Positions 1 to 6,355 of a DNA stretch of 23,923 bases are shown here, piece by piece. Made by a program: the position numbers and the translations under genes. Source of the stretch: Bacteroidales bacterium (GTDB taxonomy: Bacteria; Bacteroidota; Bacteroidia; Bacteroidales; UBA7960). The stretch spans positions 1 to 23,923 of the forward strand of contig SKYG01000342.1 of assembly GCA_007128045.1 (NCBI GenBank). Reading direction: 5' to 3'. The notes under the pieces were generated by a model, which saw only the letters and a program-made list of their open reading frames with translations, was not told the origin of the DNA and ran no database searches. Within the stretch, counting starts at the first letter, position 1; each line of letters opens with the position of its first letter.

Positions 1-948
1 ACCCAGGTTATTTTCGTAGGTCACCGAAACATCTAGTCTGACATTGCCAGAAGTAACTGCTTTCTTGCCGACCACAAACTGCAATTGATAGAAGGACCCC
101 ATAAGCTGTGAAATCATTCTGAATATATCTACAACATCTTCGGCCTGTCGGGTGTAAAAGAAGCGTCCCCCAGTCATTTGTGCAATATAGCTCATTGTAT
201 ACTCATCCACATTCCCAAGCCCAACCGGATAAACCGGAGTTTGAAGCTGTCCTGACAACTGATTCAAGCTACGCAAACCAACATTCGAGACATTGTCCCA
301 ACCATCAGTAAAAGCGATCACTACAGGAACAAACGTATGTTGCCCGATGGTCAGCAGATCTCTAAGTTCGTTCAGTCCGGTGTAAATAGACTGATAGAAA
401 GCAGTGGCAGTTCTCGTAAGTGGGGAATGATCGATAGCATTCATAATGGCGGTGCTATCATTGGTAAATGAATTCATAACCATTACTTCTGTAGAGAATT
501 TGATGATTTGTACATGATCATTGGGCTTCAGCAGTCTGACGAACTCCCTGACGGCTTCTTCCATATGGAAAATATCATCATCGGTCATACTGCCTGAATA
601 ATCCATACTAATAACAACGGCCAGGGGGTTATTTTCTTCTTCATAAGACAATTTGAAGTTTTCGTCACACATTGTATCATCACCATAGGCATGATGTAGC
701 CTGAAGTTTACCTTTGAAAGATCTTTCACCTCCATTCCCAACTGATTGGTTACTGATACCGACGCATTTAATAAGGGATCGCCCCGGCCATCAAATTCAT
801 TGACAACTCTTGCAATGTTTACAAAAATGGAAGCGGTGATGCTGTCTTCCAAATTGACGTATCTTCTTTGCAACAACAATCCTTCATCCCTGTCGCATGA
901 CAAAAATGCTGCAACGAATATGGTTAACGTAAAAAGCAAATAACGCAT
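1..948 (-). CDS. VWA-domain lipoprotein (3' end off the left edge)
   Basis: Open reading frame of 316 codons with no stop, continuing past the left edge, so the C-terminus is missing. The N-terminus is a lipoprotein signal: a hydrophobic stretch ending in a lipobox with the lipidated Cys at residue 18 (AAFLSC). A von Willebrand factor A domain follows; its MIDAS metal site is visible as DYSGS (D116, S118, S120), with a later Thr-rich segment (TRTATAF) and IAFTDGWDN supplying the usual Thr and Asp. Such lipoproteins are anchored to a membrane and bind ligands through a divalent metal; the partner here is unknown. An in-frame ATG three codons earlier (957) is an equally possible start. The 238-aa exported protein lies 44 bp upstream on the same strand, so the two may form an operon. 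The fold is fairly certain; the role is not known. Confidence 0.8.
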   Translation of the reverse strand, partial: MRYLLFTLTIFVAAFLSCDRDEGLLLQRRYVNLEDSITASIFVNIARVVNEFDGRGDPLLNASVSVTNQLGMEVKDLSKVNFRLHHAYGDDTMCDENFKLSYEEENNPLAVVISMDYSGSMTDDDIFHMEEAVREFVRLLKPNDHVQIIKFSTEVMVMNSFTNDSTAIMNAIDHSPLTRTATAFYQSIYTGLNELRDLLTIGQHTFVPVVIAFTDGWDNVSNVGLRSLNQLSGQLQTPVYPVGLGNVDEYTMSYIAQMTGGRFFYTRQAEDVVDIFRMISQLMGSFYQLQFVVGKKAVTSGNVRLDVSVTYENNLG

Positions 949-992
949 GGCAGTCATATCTTGTTATACATACTGGAAATAATAATACATAC

Positions 993-1709
993 TCAAAAAA
1001 AGAAAACCCTGATTCCGGTTGTCAAGCCTGTTCCTTTTCTGCCAGGGAATAGGTCCGACCCCCACCTCATTGGGGGGCCATTGGGTTCCCCATGCAATGT
1101 TTTACCTTCAAACGTCCTGGCCTCTAGCAACCAATGACTATAATGAATCCCAACAAAAAAATCGATCTGCTGGTACATATACCCCAATTCCAATTGTGGC
1201 CTAAGGCCTGGGCTATACAATAATCGCGTATCGTGCCCTTCCATCAGTCCCCGTGCATTAATGGCCTCAAAGCCGATGGCAATAGATGGAGAAATATACA
1301 CAGCTTTATATCTTTTTTTCAACAGAAACACTTCTCTTCCTGCTGTAAGCCACAAACCATGAAAAACATAATGACAGTCTCGGCACATAGGAACAAGATA
1401 CTCTCCCAAATATTCCTGCCTGCCGATGTTATAAGATAACATCAAGTAATTCTTTTCACGGAGTATGGTACCCAGACCAAGCTGTGCCAACTCAACGGGA
1501 CCCAGGAACATACCCGGGCTCACAAAATAAGTTCTGGAAGAAAACACGGAGTATCGCTTGATACTTTCACAGTAATTATCGGTAAAAGGTTGCTGCGAAA
1601 CGGCGGCAAGCTCTTTATGAAGACCCCTTTCTCCATTGACCGCGCCGAAAGAAAAGCTTGCTGCGAATACAGAAAAGACAATGAGAGAAAAAAAGGGAAA
1701 AAGCTTCAT
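993..1709 (-). CDS. Exported protein, probable outer-membrane beta-barrel, unknown function
   Basis: I do not recognise this 238-aa protein. Residues 1-22 form a Sec signal peptide (a Lys followed by a long Phe/Leu/Val core, likely cut near FSFGA). The remainder is rich in alternating aromatic and polar residues and ends in three Phe (GIRVFFF), as expected for an outer-membrane beta-barrel whose last strand carries a C-terminal aromatic. It contains the sequence CRDCH at residues 109-113, which matches the CXXCH haem-c attachment motif, plus another Cys at 47. Whether haem is attached cannot be told; a disulfide or chance is equally possible. It precedes the VWA lipoprotein on the same strand by 44 bp. 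The gene is supported by its signal peptide and full-length frame, but no function is assigned. Confidence 0.7.
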   Translation of the reverse strand: MKLFPFFSLIVFSVFAASFSFGAVNGERGLHKELAAVSQQPFTDNYCESIKRYSVFSSRTYFVSPGMFLGPVELAQLGLGTILREKNYLMLSYNIGRQEYLGEYLVPMCRDCHYVFHGLWLTAGREVFLLKKRYKAVYISPSIAIGFEAINARGLMEGHDTRLLYSPGLRPQLELGYMYQQIDFFVGIHYSHWLLEARTFEGKTLHGEPNGPPMRWGSDLFPGRKGTGLTTGIRVFFF

Positions 1710-2002
1710 ACCATTACAGGTTCATTAACAATGAAACAACTTTGCATTTCCTAAATCATATCACCTTATTCTGGCGATTTTTTAATACTTGCTACGATGT
1801 AGTAAATTACACTTCGAATATATGAAATAAATCATAACACAACAACCATCTGGAATAATTTTATTCTTCATGTTCAATCAAGTGAATGATACGATAATTC
1901 GAGACAACCGTCGGGTTTAACCAGTCAGAATATATGCTGAATCAACCTTTTTATATGCCAGTGAGATGATATTTGCATAATAATTTGGTGTATATTTGGG
2001 CT
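1710..2002. other. Intergenic region between divergent genes
   Basis: AT-rich 293-bp gap between the 238-aa exported protein and guanine deaminase, which are transcribed away from each other. No gene, RNA or convincing hairpin was found. A TATATTTG sequence (1991-1998) matches the Bacteroidota -7 consensus but lies only 4 bp before the guanine deaminase ATG and has no TTTG at the right distance. Confidence 0.4.
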
Positions 2003-2476
2003 ATGAGCGAGCTACATAAAAAGTATATTGAAGAAACCATTTCCATGGCAACAGCCAATATTGACGAGAATGGTGGCCCATTTGGAGCCATTGTGGTATT
2101 AGATGGAGAGATTATCGGCCGGGGAGTAAACAAGGTAACCAGCCATAACGACCCTACCGCCCATGCTGAGGTGATGGCCATACGCGATGCCTGTCAGCAA
2201 CTCGACACCTTCAAACTTGAAGAAGCTGTGATCTACACGAGTTGTGAACCCTGCCCCATGTGCCTGAGTGCCATCTACTGGGCCAGAATAAAAACGATTT
2301 ATTATGCAGCACAGAACACCGATGCTGCGAAGGCTGGTTTCGACGATTCATATATCTATGAAGAGATACGCCTTCCCCTCGAGAAGCGCTCCATCCCTGC
2401 TATAAGAATAGACCATGATGACGCTTTCAAGCCCTTTCAGACCTGGATATTCATGGAAGGAAAAATTGATTACTGA
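2003..2476 (+). CDS. guaD: Guanine deaminase (cytidine-deaminase-fold family)
   Basis: Zinc enzyme that hydrolyses guanine to xanthine and ammonia in purine salvage and catabolism; cytosolic. The 157-aa product matches Bacillus subtilis GuaD closely from memory: GGPFGA near residue 24, the HAE zinc/proton-shuttle motif (H54, E56), and PCPMC supplying two zinc cysteines (C84, C87). The stretch after it (IYWARIK, YYAAQNTDAAKAGFDDS) and the C-terminal Asp-Tyr are typical of guanine deaminase rather than TadA or dCMP deaminase; in GuaD the C-terminal tail is domain-swapped over the active site. The start at the internal ATG fits the family length; an upstream in-frame ATG at 1973 would add ten unrelated residues. 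Its stop overlaps the end of the convergent amidohydrolase by 7 bp. A broader nucleobase deaminase activity is the main alternative. Confidence 0.9.
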   Translation: MSELHKKYIEETISMATANIDENGGPFGAIVVLDGEIIGRGVNKVTSHNDPTAHAEVMAIRDACQQLDTFKLEEAVIYTSCEPCPMCLSAIYWARIKTIYYAAQNTDAAKAGFDDSYIYEEIRLPLEKRSIPAIRIDHDDAFKPFQTWIFMEGKIDY

Positions 2477-3831
2477 ATCAATGCATTCGATTTCTGGTTG
2501 ACCTTTTCTGCCAGCGCTTCAACTTGCTCATACAAAGAATGCTCGTTGAGGGTCATGAGATTGCCATTGAGCATCAGCACCTTTCCGCCAACAATAGAGG
2601 TGTCGACATCTGCTCCCCTCAGGCTATAAATAATCAAAGAATATATATTGTATATGGGATGGGCATGTGGTTGATCCAGGTTGAGCATGATCATGTCGGC
2701 CTGCTTGCCAACCTCAACAGAACCGATCTGATCATCAGCCCTGAGCATCCTGGCACCGCCTATCGTGCCCATCTCCAGCACAGTTCTGGCATCCATCAGG
2801 CTTGGGTCGTTGCCATTTAATTTGTGCAGAAACGCCGCTGTACGCATCTCATCAAACAAATCCAGGTCATTATTACTGGCCACTCCGTCTGTACCAATGC
2901 CTACCCGTACCCCACGTTGTAACAAGGCTGGAATGGGTGCTACACCACTGGCAAGCTTCATGTTACACTGAGGGTTGTGGGCAACACCAACACGCTTCTC
3001 TGCCAATATATCGATATCTTCTTCTGTAAGGTGCACACAGTGCGCTGCAACCATATGCTCATCCAGCACACCAAGATTATCAAGATACTTCACTGGTGTT
3101 ACCCCATATTCTTTTTGCACCAAATCAAACTCCCACCGCGTTTCAGCAAGGTGTGTATGAAAATGAACCCCATATTTTGCAGCAAGGGAATGACCCTTTC
3201 GGTAAATTTCTCCGGCAGATGAATAGTTGGCATGAACAGCAACACCGACGTTGATCCGTGGATGGTAATTGTAGGTTTGTATCATCTCTTCTGTAAACCT
3301 GAATCCAAACTCCGGATCCGGACAACCCGGTACAGGAAAATCAATCAAACCATGTGACAGGAAAGCCCTTATACCGGTATTTTCTACCACATCAACCATC
3401 TCATCGATATAGTAGTACATATCATTGAACGTCGTGGTACCACTACGCAGCATTTCTGCAACCGCCAGCCTGGTGCCCAACTGAACGGTTTCAGGGTTTA
3501 TAAAAGCAGACTCGACAGGGAATATGTATTCATACAGCCATTTTTTTAAGGGCATGTCATCAGCATAACCCCTGAAAATGGTCATCGGTGAATGGGTATG
3601 GCAGTTGATCAATCCCGGCATCAGCAATTTCTTCGTGCCGTCGAGCACAATAGGTGCCTGGTAAGCCTGCAATATCTCTTTGCTATCCCCAACTGCTATT
3701 ATCTTGTCAGCCTTGATGGCAACACCTCCTGAAGGGATTACCCGAAAAGATGAATCCATGGTCACTACCAAGGCATTTGTGATAATTATATCAGCGTCCT
3801 TTACAACAGAATTTTCAGGATAAGAAGCCAT
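2470..3831 (-). CDS. mtaD: Amidohydrolase, MTA/SAH (or adenosine) deaminase type
   Basis: A 453-aa metal-dependent hydrolase of the amidohydrolase superfamily, resembling 5'-methylthioadenosine/S-adenosylhomocysteine deaminase. These cytosolic enzymes convert the adenine moiety of MTA, SAH or adenosine to hypoxanthine with ammonia release. The TIM-barrel metal residues are all present: HTH at 78-80, HLAE with H227 and E230, H264 in AAHCVH, and D315 in IGTDG. The flanking beta-sandwich (N-terminal to about 65, C-terminal after about 370) is intact. The chosen ATG gives the usual start just before the first strand; an ATG 12 codons upstream (3867) adds an atypical segment. The neighbouring PNP and guanine deaminase support a purine role. 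The symbol is by family only: chlorohydrolase-like (Atz/Trz) substrates cannot be excluded by eye. Confidence 0.82.
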   Translation of the reverse strand: MASYPENSVVKDADIIITNALVVTMDSSFRVIPSGGVAIKADKIIAVGDSKEILQAYQAPIVLDGTKKLLMPGLINCHTHSPMTIFRGYADDMPLKKWLYEYIFPVESAFINPETVQLGTRLAVAEMLRSGTTTFNDMYYYIDEMVDVVENTGIRAFLSHGLIDFPVPGCPDPEFGFRFTEEMIQTYNYHPRINVGVAVHANYSSAGEIYRKGHSLAAKYGVHFHTHLAETRWEFDLVQKEYGVTPVKYLDNLGVLDEHMVAAHCVHLTEEDIDILAEKRVGVAHNPQCNMKLASGVAPIPALLQRGVRVGIGTDGVASNNDLDLFDEMRTAAFLHKLNGNDPSLMDARTVLEMGTIGGARMLRADDQIGSVEVGKQADMIMLNLDQPHAHPIYNIYSLIIYSLRGADVDTSIVGGKVLMLNGNLMTLNEHSLYEQVEALAEKVNQKSNALIQ

Positions 3832-3882
3832 ATATAAAGATTGTTTGTGACAATATTGCCGTTGCACACGATATTACATGTC

Positions 3883-3890
3883 CAAAAGTA
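3883..3890 (-). promoter_or_regulatory. Possible -7 box for the amidohydrolase gene
   Basis: On the minus strand this reads TACTTTTG, an exact match to the Bacteroidota -7 consensus TAnnTTTG, about 50 bp upstream of the ATG. No TTTG is present at the expected -33 distance; instead the octamer repeats begin about 12 bp further upstream. Weak support. Confidence 0.3.
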
Positions 3891-3902
3891 ACAAAAAATA
3901 TG

Positions 3903-4013
3903 GTTGAATTGTTGAGTTGTTGAATTGTTGAATTGTTTTTGTAAGGATAGGATTTAGTCAGTACTGTTGATTTGTTGATTTGTTGAGTTGTTGATTTGTT
4001 GATTTGTTGATTT
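3903..4013. repeat. Two octamer tandem tracts upstream of the amidohydrolase
   Basis: First block, 3903-3934: four 8-bp units GTTGAATT or GTTGAGTT. Second block, 3966-4013: six units GTTGATTT, one varied to GTTGAGTT. A 31-bp non-repetitive spacer separates them. On the amidohydrolase strand the units read as rotations of AACAATTC and AAATCAAC, without G except in none of the common units. The same octamers recur near dinB (6031-6054 and 6311-6342). The rest of the 388-bp amidohydrolase-PNP gap holds the tract next to PNP and no gene. Confidence 0.85.
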
Positions 4014-4132
4014 GTTTGGATGACAGGTGCACCCTACAAGAGGTTATTCAATGGTTTTACAGGCCAAAGTTAACATAGTATATGCAAATTTTTTGTTACT
4101 TTAGAGCATTGAAATTGCCACAACACATTTTG

Positions 4133-4204
4133 ACTTTCAAACTTTCAGACATTCAGACTTTCAGACATTCAGACTTTCAGACATTCAGACTTTCAGACTT
4201 TCAG
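4133..4204. repeat. Octamer tandem tract before PNP
   Basis: Nine consecutive 8-bp units, ACTTTCAG alternating with ACATTCAG (the first unit ends in A), finishing 15 bp before the PNP start codon. The tract has no stop in the PNP frame, so an upstream ATG at 4082 could in principle read through it into PNP. Confidence 0.88.
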
Positions 4205-4219
4205 ACAAATTATAAATCT

Positions 4220-5035
4220 ATGATAGAGAAAATAAGAGACACTGCCGGCTATTTGGCAGATAAGACCGGTTTTAAACCCGAAGCAGCAATTATTCTCGGA
4301 TCCGGTTTGGGTGGCCTTGTAAATGCCATTGATGTAAGGCATCGGATAGATTACGGACAAATTCCCAACTTTCCTACCTCTACGGTAGAAGGTCATGCCG
4401 GAAAGCTGATCTTCGGATTGCTGGAGGGGAAAGAGGTCGTTGCCATGCAAGGACGTTTTCATTATTATGAAGGATATACTATGCAGCAAGTAACCTTTCC
4501 CGTGCGTGTCATGAAGCTGCTTGGGATAAAGACCATGTTCCTGTCGAATGCTGCCGGAGGGCTTAACCCCTCATTTGAGGTGGGAGACCTGATGATCATC
4601 CGCGACCATATAAACATGTTTCCTGAAAATCCTCTACGCGGAGCAAACATCGATGAGCTGGGCCCCCGGTTTCCGGAAATGGGTGAAACATACAGCAGGC
4701 ATCTTATCAGTAAGGCCAGACGTATTGCCGTAGAAAACCATATCAAAGCCCAGTCGGGCGTCTACATCGGCAGCCCCGGCCCAACCCTGGAAACGCCTGC
4801 CGAGTACAGGATGTTCAGGATACTGGGAGCTGATGCCACCGGCATGTCGACAGTGCCCGAAGTGATCGTTGCCCGCCATATGGACATCACCTGCTTTGGC
4901 ATTTCAGTAATTACCAATCTTACTGAAGCATCCAGGATGGAAAAACCCACCACCCACGATGAAGTACAAAATGTGGCTGAACAGGCCGAGCCGAACATGA
5001 CACTGATCTTTAGAGAGCTGATTAAAGGCTTATAG
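4220..5035 (+). CDS. punA: Purine nucleoside phosphorylase, trimeric family
   Basis: Cleaves inosine and guanosine (and deoxy forms) with phosphate to give the free base and ribose-1-phosphate; cytosolic purine salvage. The 271-aa product has the trimeric PNP hallmarks: phosphate-binding GSGLGGL at 27-33, GRFHYYEGY at 78-86, SNAAGG near 112, the purine-binding Glu in PTLETPAEY (E191), TGMSTVPE, and N233 in ITNLTEA, the Glu/Asn pair that gives 6-oxopurine (inosine/guanosine) specificity. The start is the ATG right before the conserved N-terminus. A longer frame from an ATG at 4082 would translate an octamer repeat and is unlikely to be the native start. With the amidohydrolase feeding inosine-type products and guanine deaminase taking guanine, it fits a purine breakdown cluster. 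Its end faces the S24 regulator, with a 61-bp gap. Confidence 0.93.
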   Translation: MIEKIRDTAGYLADKTGFKPEAAIILGSGLGGLVNAIDVRHRIDYGQIPNFPTSTVEGHAGKLIFGLLEGKEVVAMQGRFHYYEGYTMQQVTFPVRVMKLLGIKTMFLSNAAGGLNPSFEVGDLMIIRDHINMFPENPLRGANIDELGPRFPEMGETYSRHLISKARRIAVENHIKAQSGVYIGSPGPTLETPAEYRMFRILGADATGMSTVPEVIVARHMDITCFGISVITNLTEASRMEKPTTHDEVQNVAEQAEPNMTLIFRELIKGL

Positions 5036-5096
5036 AACCACCAGAACAAACCCAAGCTGCAAGAATTAACTTTTTTGTAGTTCAGAAAATAGTGCC

Positions 5097-5906
5097 TCAA
5101 TCAAACAAGCTCAGTGTCTTTCTGATCTCTTTCACCTCCTCCTGTAGCTTGTTGATCTGGCCGGCCATCTGCACATTCGGAGTATTGGCTTCAGGCAGTT
5201 CACTGCTGATATAATTAACAAACTTCCACACCTCGCGGATGTCATTCACGTGCACCTCATAAGGTTCATATAAGGTGTTCAGTGAGTGTAACCGCAGCTT
5301 GCCTTCTGTGCTGATCAGGTTTTCCACCACCTTGAAAACCACCCCGTCGTCGAGCGTATGAATCACATAAGGGTGACGGTCTTGTATCAGGTTCCAGTTC
5401 TGCAGAAATTCACAAACCACCCATGAGCCTTCAGGAATGGGCAGCATGCTGTCGCCGGAGATCTGAAAGCTGCGGTATTTCTTTTGCTTCGATAAGAAAG
5501 GCATCTGAAAGGTGGGAAGAACCTTTATGAACTCCGGATCAGCAAAGCCCGTCCGGTAACCAGCCTTCGCCGTCTCCGACACCATCTCAATGTTCTCCTC
5601 ATTTTTATCGTCTACCGTTGTGGCCAAAACCCGCAGTTTCGTACCAGTAAGGTATACATCGTAGCCACGTTCCAACTGCCGGAGCTGGCTCTCTGCCATC
5701 GTTGTCAGGTCAGTCTTTAGCAGGGTGTCAACAGATACATTAAAGTATCTGGAAAAAGCGACCAGGGACTCCAGCCCGGGTTGCGCCACCCCGTTCTCAT
5801 AGCCACTCAGGGTCGGCCGCTTCATATCCAACGCAAAGGCTATATCCTCCTGGGTACGGCCCCGGCGCTTGCGTAATAGTTTGATGTTTGTTCCGAAATA
5901 GTTCAT
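5097..5906 (-). CDS. LexA-like regulator: XRE HTH plus S24 autocleavage domain
   Basis: A 269-aa predicted repressor. Residues 7-63 are an XRE/Cro-CI helix-turn-helix (TQEDIAFALDMKRPTLSGYENG). Residues about 140-230 are an S24 domain of the LexA/UmuD/CI type: nucleophile S153 in SGDSM and general base K192 in VVFKVV. An Ala-Gly pair (A115-G116, in AKAGY) lies 37 residues before the Ser, close to LexA's 34, and the Ser-Lys gap is 39 against 37, so RecA-stimulated self-cleavage is plausible. A short charged helix, likely coiled coil, follows near 240-265, and the tail reads LSLFD. It is not true LexA, whose DNA-binding domain is a winged helix. Divergent to dinB-dnaE, with a palindrome between, it is the likely repressor of that cassette and of itself. 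The ATG lies 3 bp from a heptamer repeat; ATGs upstream of the repeat are unlikely starts. Confidence 0.88.
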   Translation of the reverse strand: MNYFGTNIKLLRKRRGRTQEDIAFALDMKRPTLSGYENGVAQPGLESLVAFSRYFNVSVDTLLKTDLTTMAESQLRQLERGYDVYLTGTKLRVLATTVDDKNEENIEMVSETAKAGYRTGFADPEFIKVLPTFQMPFLSKQKKYRSFQISGDSMLPIPEGSWVVCEFLQNWNLIQDRHPYVIHTLDDGVVFKVVENLISTEGKLRLHSLNTLYEPYEVHVNDIREVWKFVNYISSELPEANTPNVQMAGQINKLQEEVKEIRKTLSLFD

Positions 5907-5909
5907 AGG

Positions 5910-5951
5910 GAATTGTGAATTGTGAATTGTGAATTGTGAATTGTGAATTGC
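5910..5951. repeat. Heptamer tandem tract before the S24 regulator
   Basis: Five exact 7-bp units GAATTGT plus a sixth ending in C. On the regulator strand the unit reads ACAATTC. The tract ends 3 bp before the ATG, where a ribosome would bind, so it forms the proximal leader of this gene. Confidence 0.88.
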
Positions 5952-5980
5952 GGGTTGTGGGTTTATGTTGCATAGCACCT

Positions 5981-6005
5981 GTCATCTCGAACGAAGTGAG
6001 AGATC
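5981..6005. repeat. Interspersed imperfect palindrome
   Basis: A 25-bp element with arms ATCTC and GAGAT around a centre containing GAACGAAGTGA. I recall closely similar sequences scattered in intergenic DNA of many Bacteroidota and other genomes; this is from memory and was not searched. Only one copy was seen here. It lies in the leader of the regulator. Confidence 0.5.
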
Positions 6006-6030
6006 CCCTACAGACAGAGGTTACCAGGTT

Positions 6031-6054
6031 AACAATTCAACAACTCAACAATTC
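6031..6054. repeat. Three octamers of the AACAATTC family
   Basis: Units AACAATTC, AACAACTC, AACAATTC. They are the exact reverse complement (rotated) of the units at 3903-3934, including the same A-to-G style variant. Confidence 0.8.
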
Positions 6055-6063
6055 AACTTTTTT

Positions 6064-6080
6064 TGGTTATATTATAACCA
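6064..6080. promoter_or_regulatory. Perfect 17-bp palindrome, candidate operator
   Basis: TGGTTATATTATAACCA reads the same on both strands around a central T. It lies just downstream of the predicted regulator promoter, between the divergent regulator and dinB. The form (two short half-sites around a short centre) suits an HTH dimer such as the adjacent S24 regulator. Binding is inferred, not shown. Confidence 0.6.
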
Positions 6081-6084
6081 TTAT

Positions 6085-6105
6085 TTTGATCATTTACTAA
6101 TCAAA
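6085..6105. promoter_or_regulatory. Second inverted repeat overlapping the regulator -7 box
   Basis: Half-sites TTTGAT (6085-6090) and ATCAAA (6100-6105) are separated by 9 bp; the right arm overlaps the predicted -7 box. An 11-bp direct repeat, ATTATTTTGAT, occurs at 6080-6090 and 6114-6124. The region is AT-rich, so some of this may be chance. Confidence 0.35.
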
Positions 6106-6133
6106 GATACACAATTATTTTGATTTAAACAAA
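6102..6133 (-). promoter_or_regulatory. Predicted promoter of the S24 regulator
   Basis: On the minus strand: TTTG (-33 box, 6133-6130), a 20-bp spacer, then TATCTTTG (-7 box, 6109-6102), matching the Bacteroidota sigma-factor consensus TTTG-N19-21-TAnnTTTG. Transcription would begin near 6095 and run through the palindrome and the octamer and heptamer repeats, giving a leader of about 190 nt. No equally good promoter was found for dinB. Confidence 0.55.
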
Positions 6134-6150
6134 AAGATGCGGGTTCTTTA

Positions 6151-6183
6151 ACCGCAGAGAACACAGAGTGATTCACAGAGGAA
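6151..6183. repeat. Degenerate CACAGAG repeat
   Basis: Contains GCAGAG, CACAGAG (6162-6168) and CACAGAG (6174-6180) spaced irregularly. It resembles short interspersed intergenic repeats known from many environmental bacterial genomes (from memory). No function is evident. Confidence 0.4.
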
Positions 6184-6216
6184 CGCTGTATAGACAGGGC
6201 TTGACCTGTACATAAA

Positions 6217-6304
6217 GGGTTACCGGGTTACCGGGTTGCCAGGTTACCGGGTTACCGGGTTGCCAGGTTACCGGGTTACCGGGTTACCGGGTTACCAGGT
6301 TGCC
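6217..6304. repeat. Eleven-unit octamer tract upstream of dinB
   Basis: Eleven consecutive 8-bp units, mostly GGGTTACC with variants GGGTTGCC, AGGTTACC and AGGTTGCC. The variants recur in blocks, suggesting larger-scale duplication within the tract. It is G/C-rich, unlike the other repeat tracts here. Confidence 0.9.
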
Positions 6305-6310
6305 AGGTTT

Positions 6311-6342
6311 AACAAATCAACAGATCAACAAATCAACAAATC
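6311..6342. repeat. Four octamers AACAAATC just before dinB
   Basis: Units AACAAATC, AACAGATC, AACAAATC, AACAAATC, ending 13 bp before the predicted GTG. They are the reverse complement (rotated) of the units at 3966-4013, so relative to the gene downstream both tracts have the same orientation. Confidence 0.85.
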
Positions 6343-6355
6343 AACAGTATTAAAC

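Noticed and set aside
746..943. Plus-strand open frame of 65 codons
   Set aside because: It is antisense to the well-supported VWA lipoprotein and resembles no protein.
1991..1998. TATATTTG as the guanine deaminase promoter
   Set aside because: It is only 4 bp before the ATG with no -33 TTTG at the right spacing; a leaderless start cannot be supported.
4065..4072. TAACTTTG on the minus strand as a -7 box for the amidohydrolase
   Set aside because: The nearest -33-like TTTG is only 12 bp away and the site is over 230 bp from the gene.
3903..4204. Repeat arrays considered as a CRISPR
   Set aside because: Units are only 8 bp, directly adjacent, with no unique spacers and no cas genes.
4082..4219. 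N-terminal extension of PNP from the upstream ATG
   Set aside because: It encodes only the octamer repeat, and PNP homologues begin near the internal ATG.
5036..5096. Bidirectional terminator between PNP and the regulator
   Set aside because: A T-run (5071-5076) is present but no stable hairpin precedes it on either strand.
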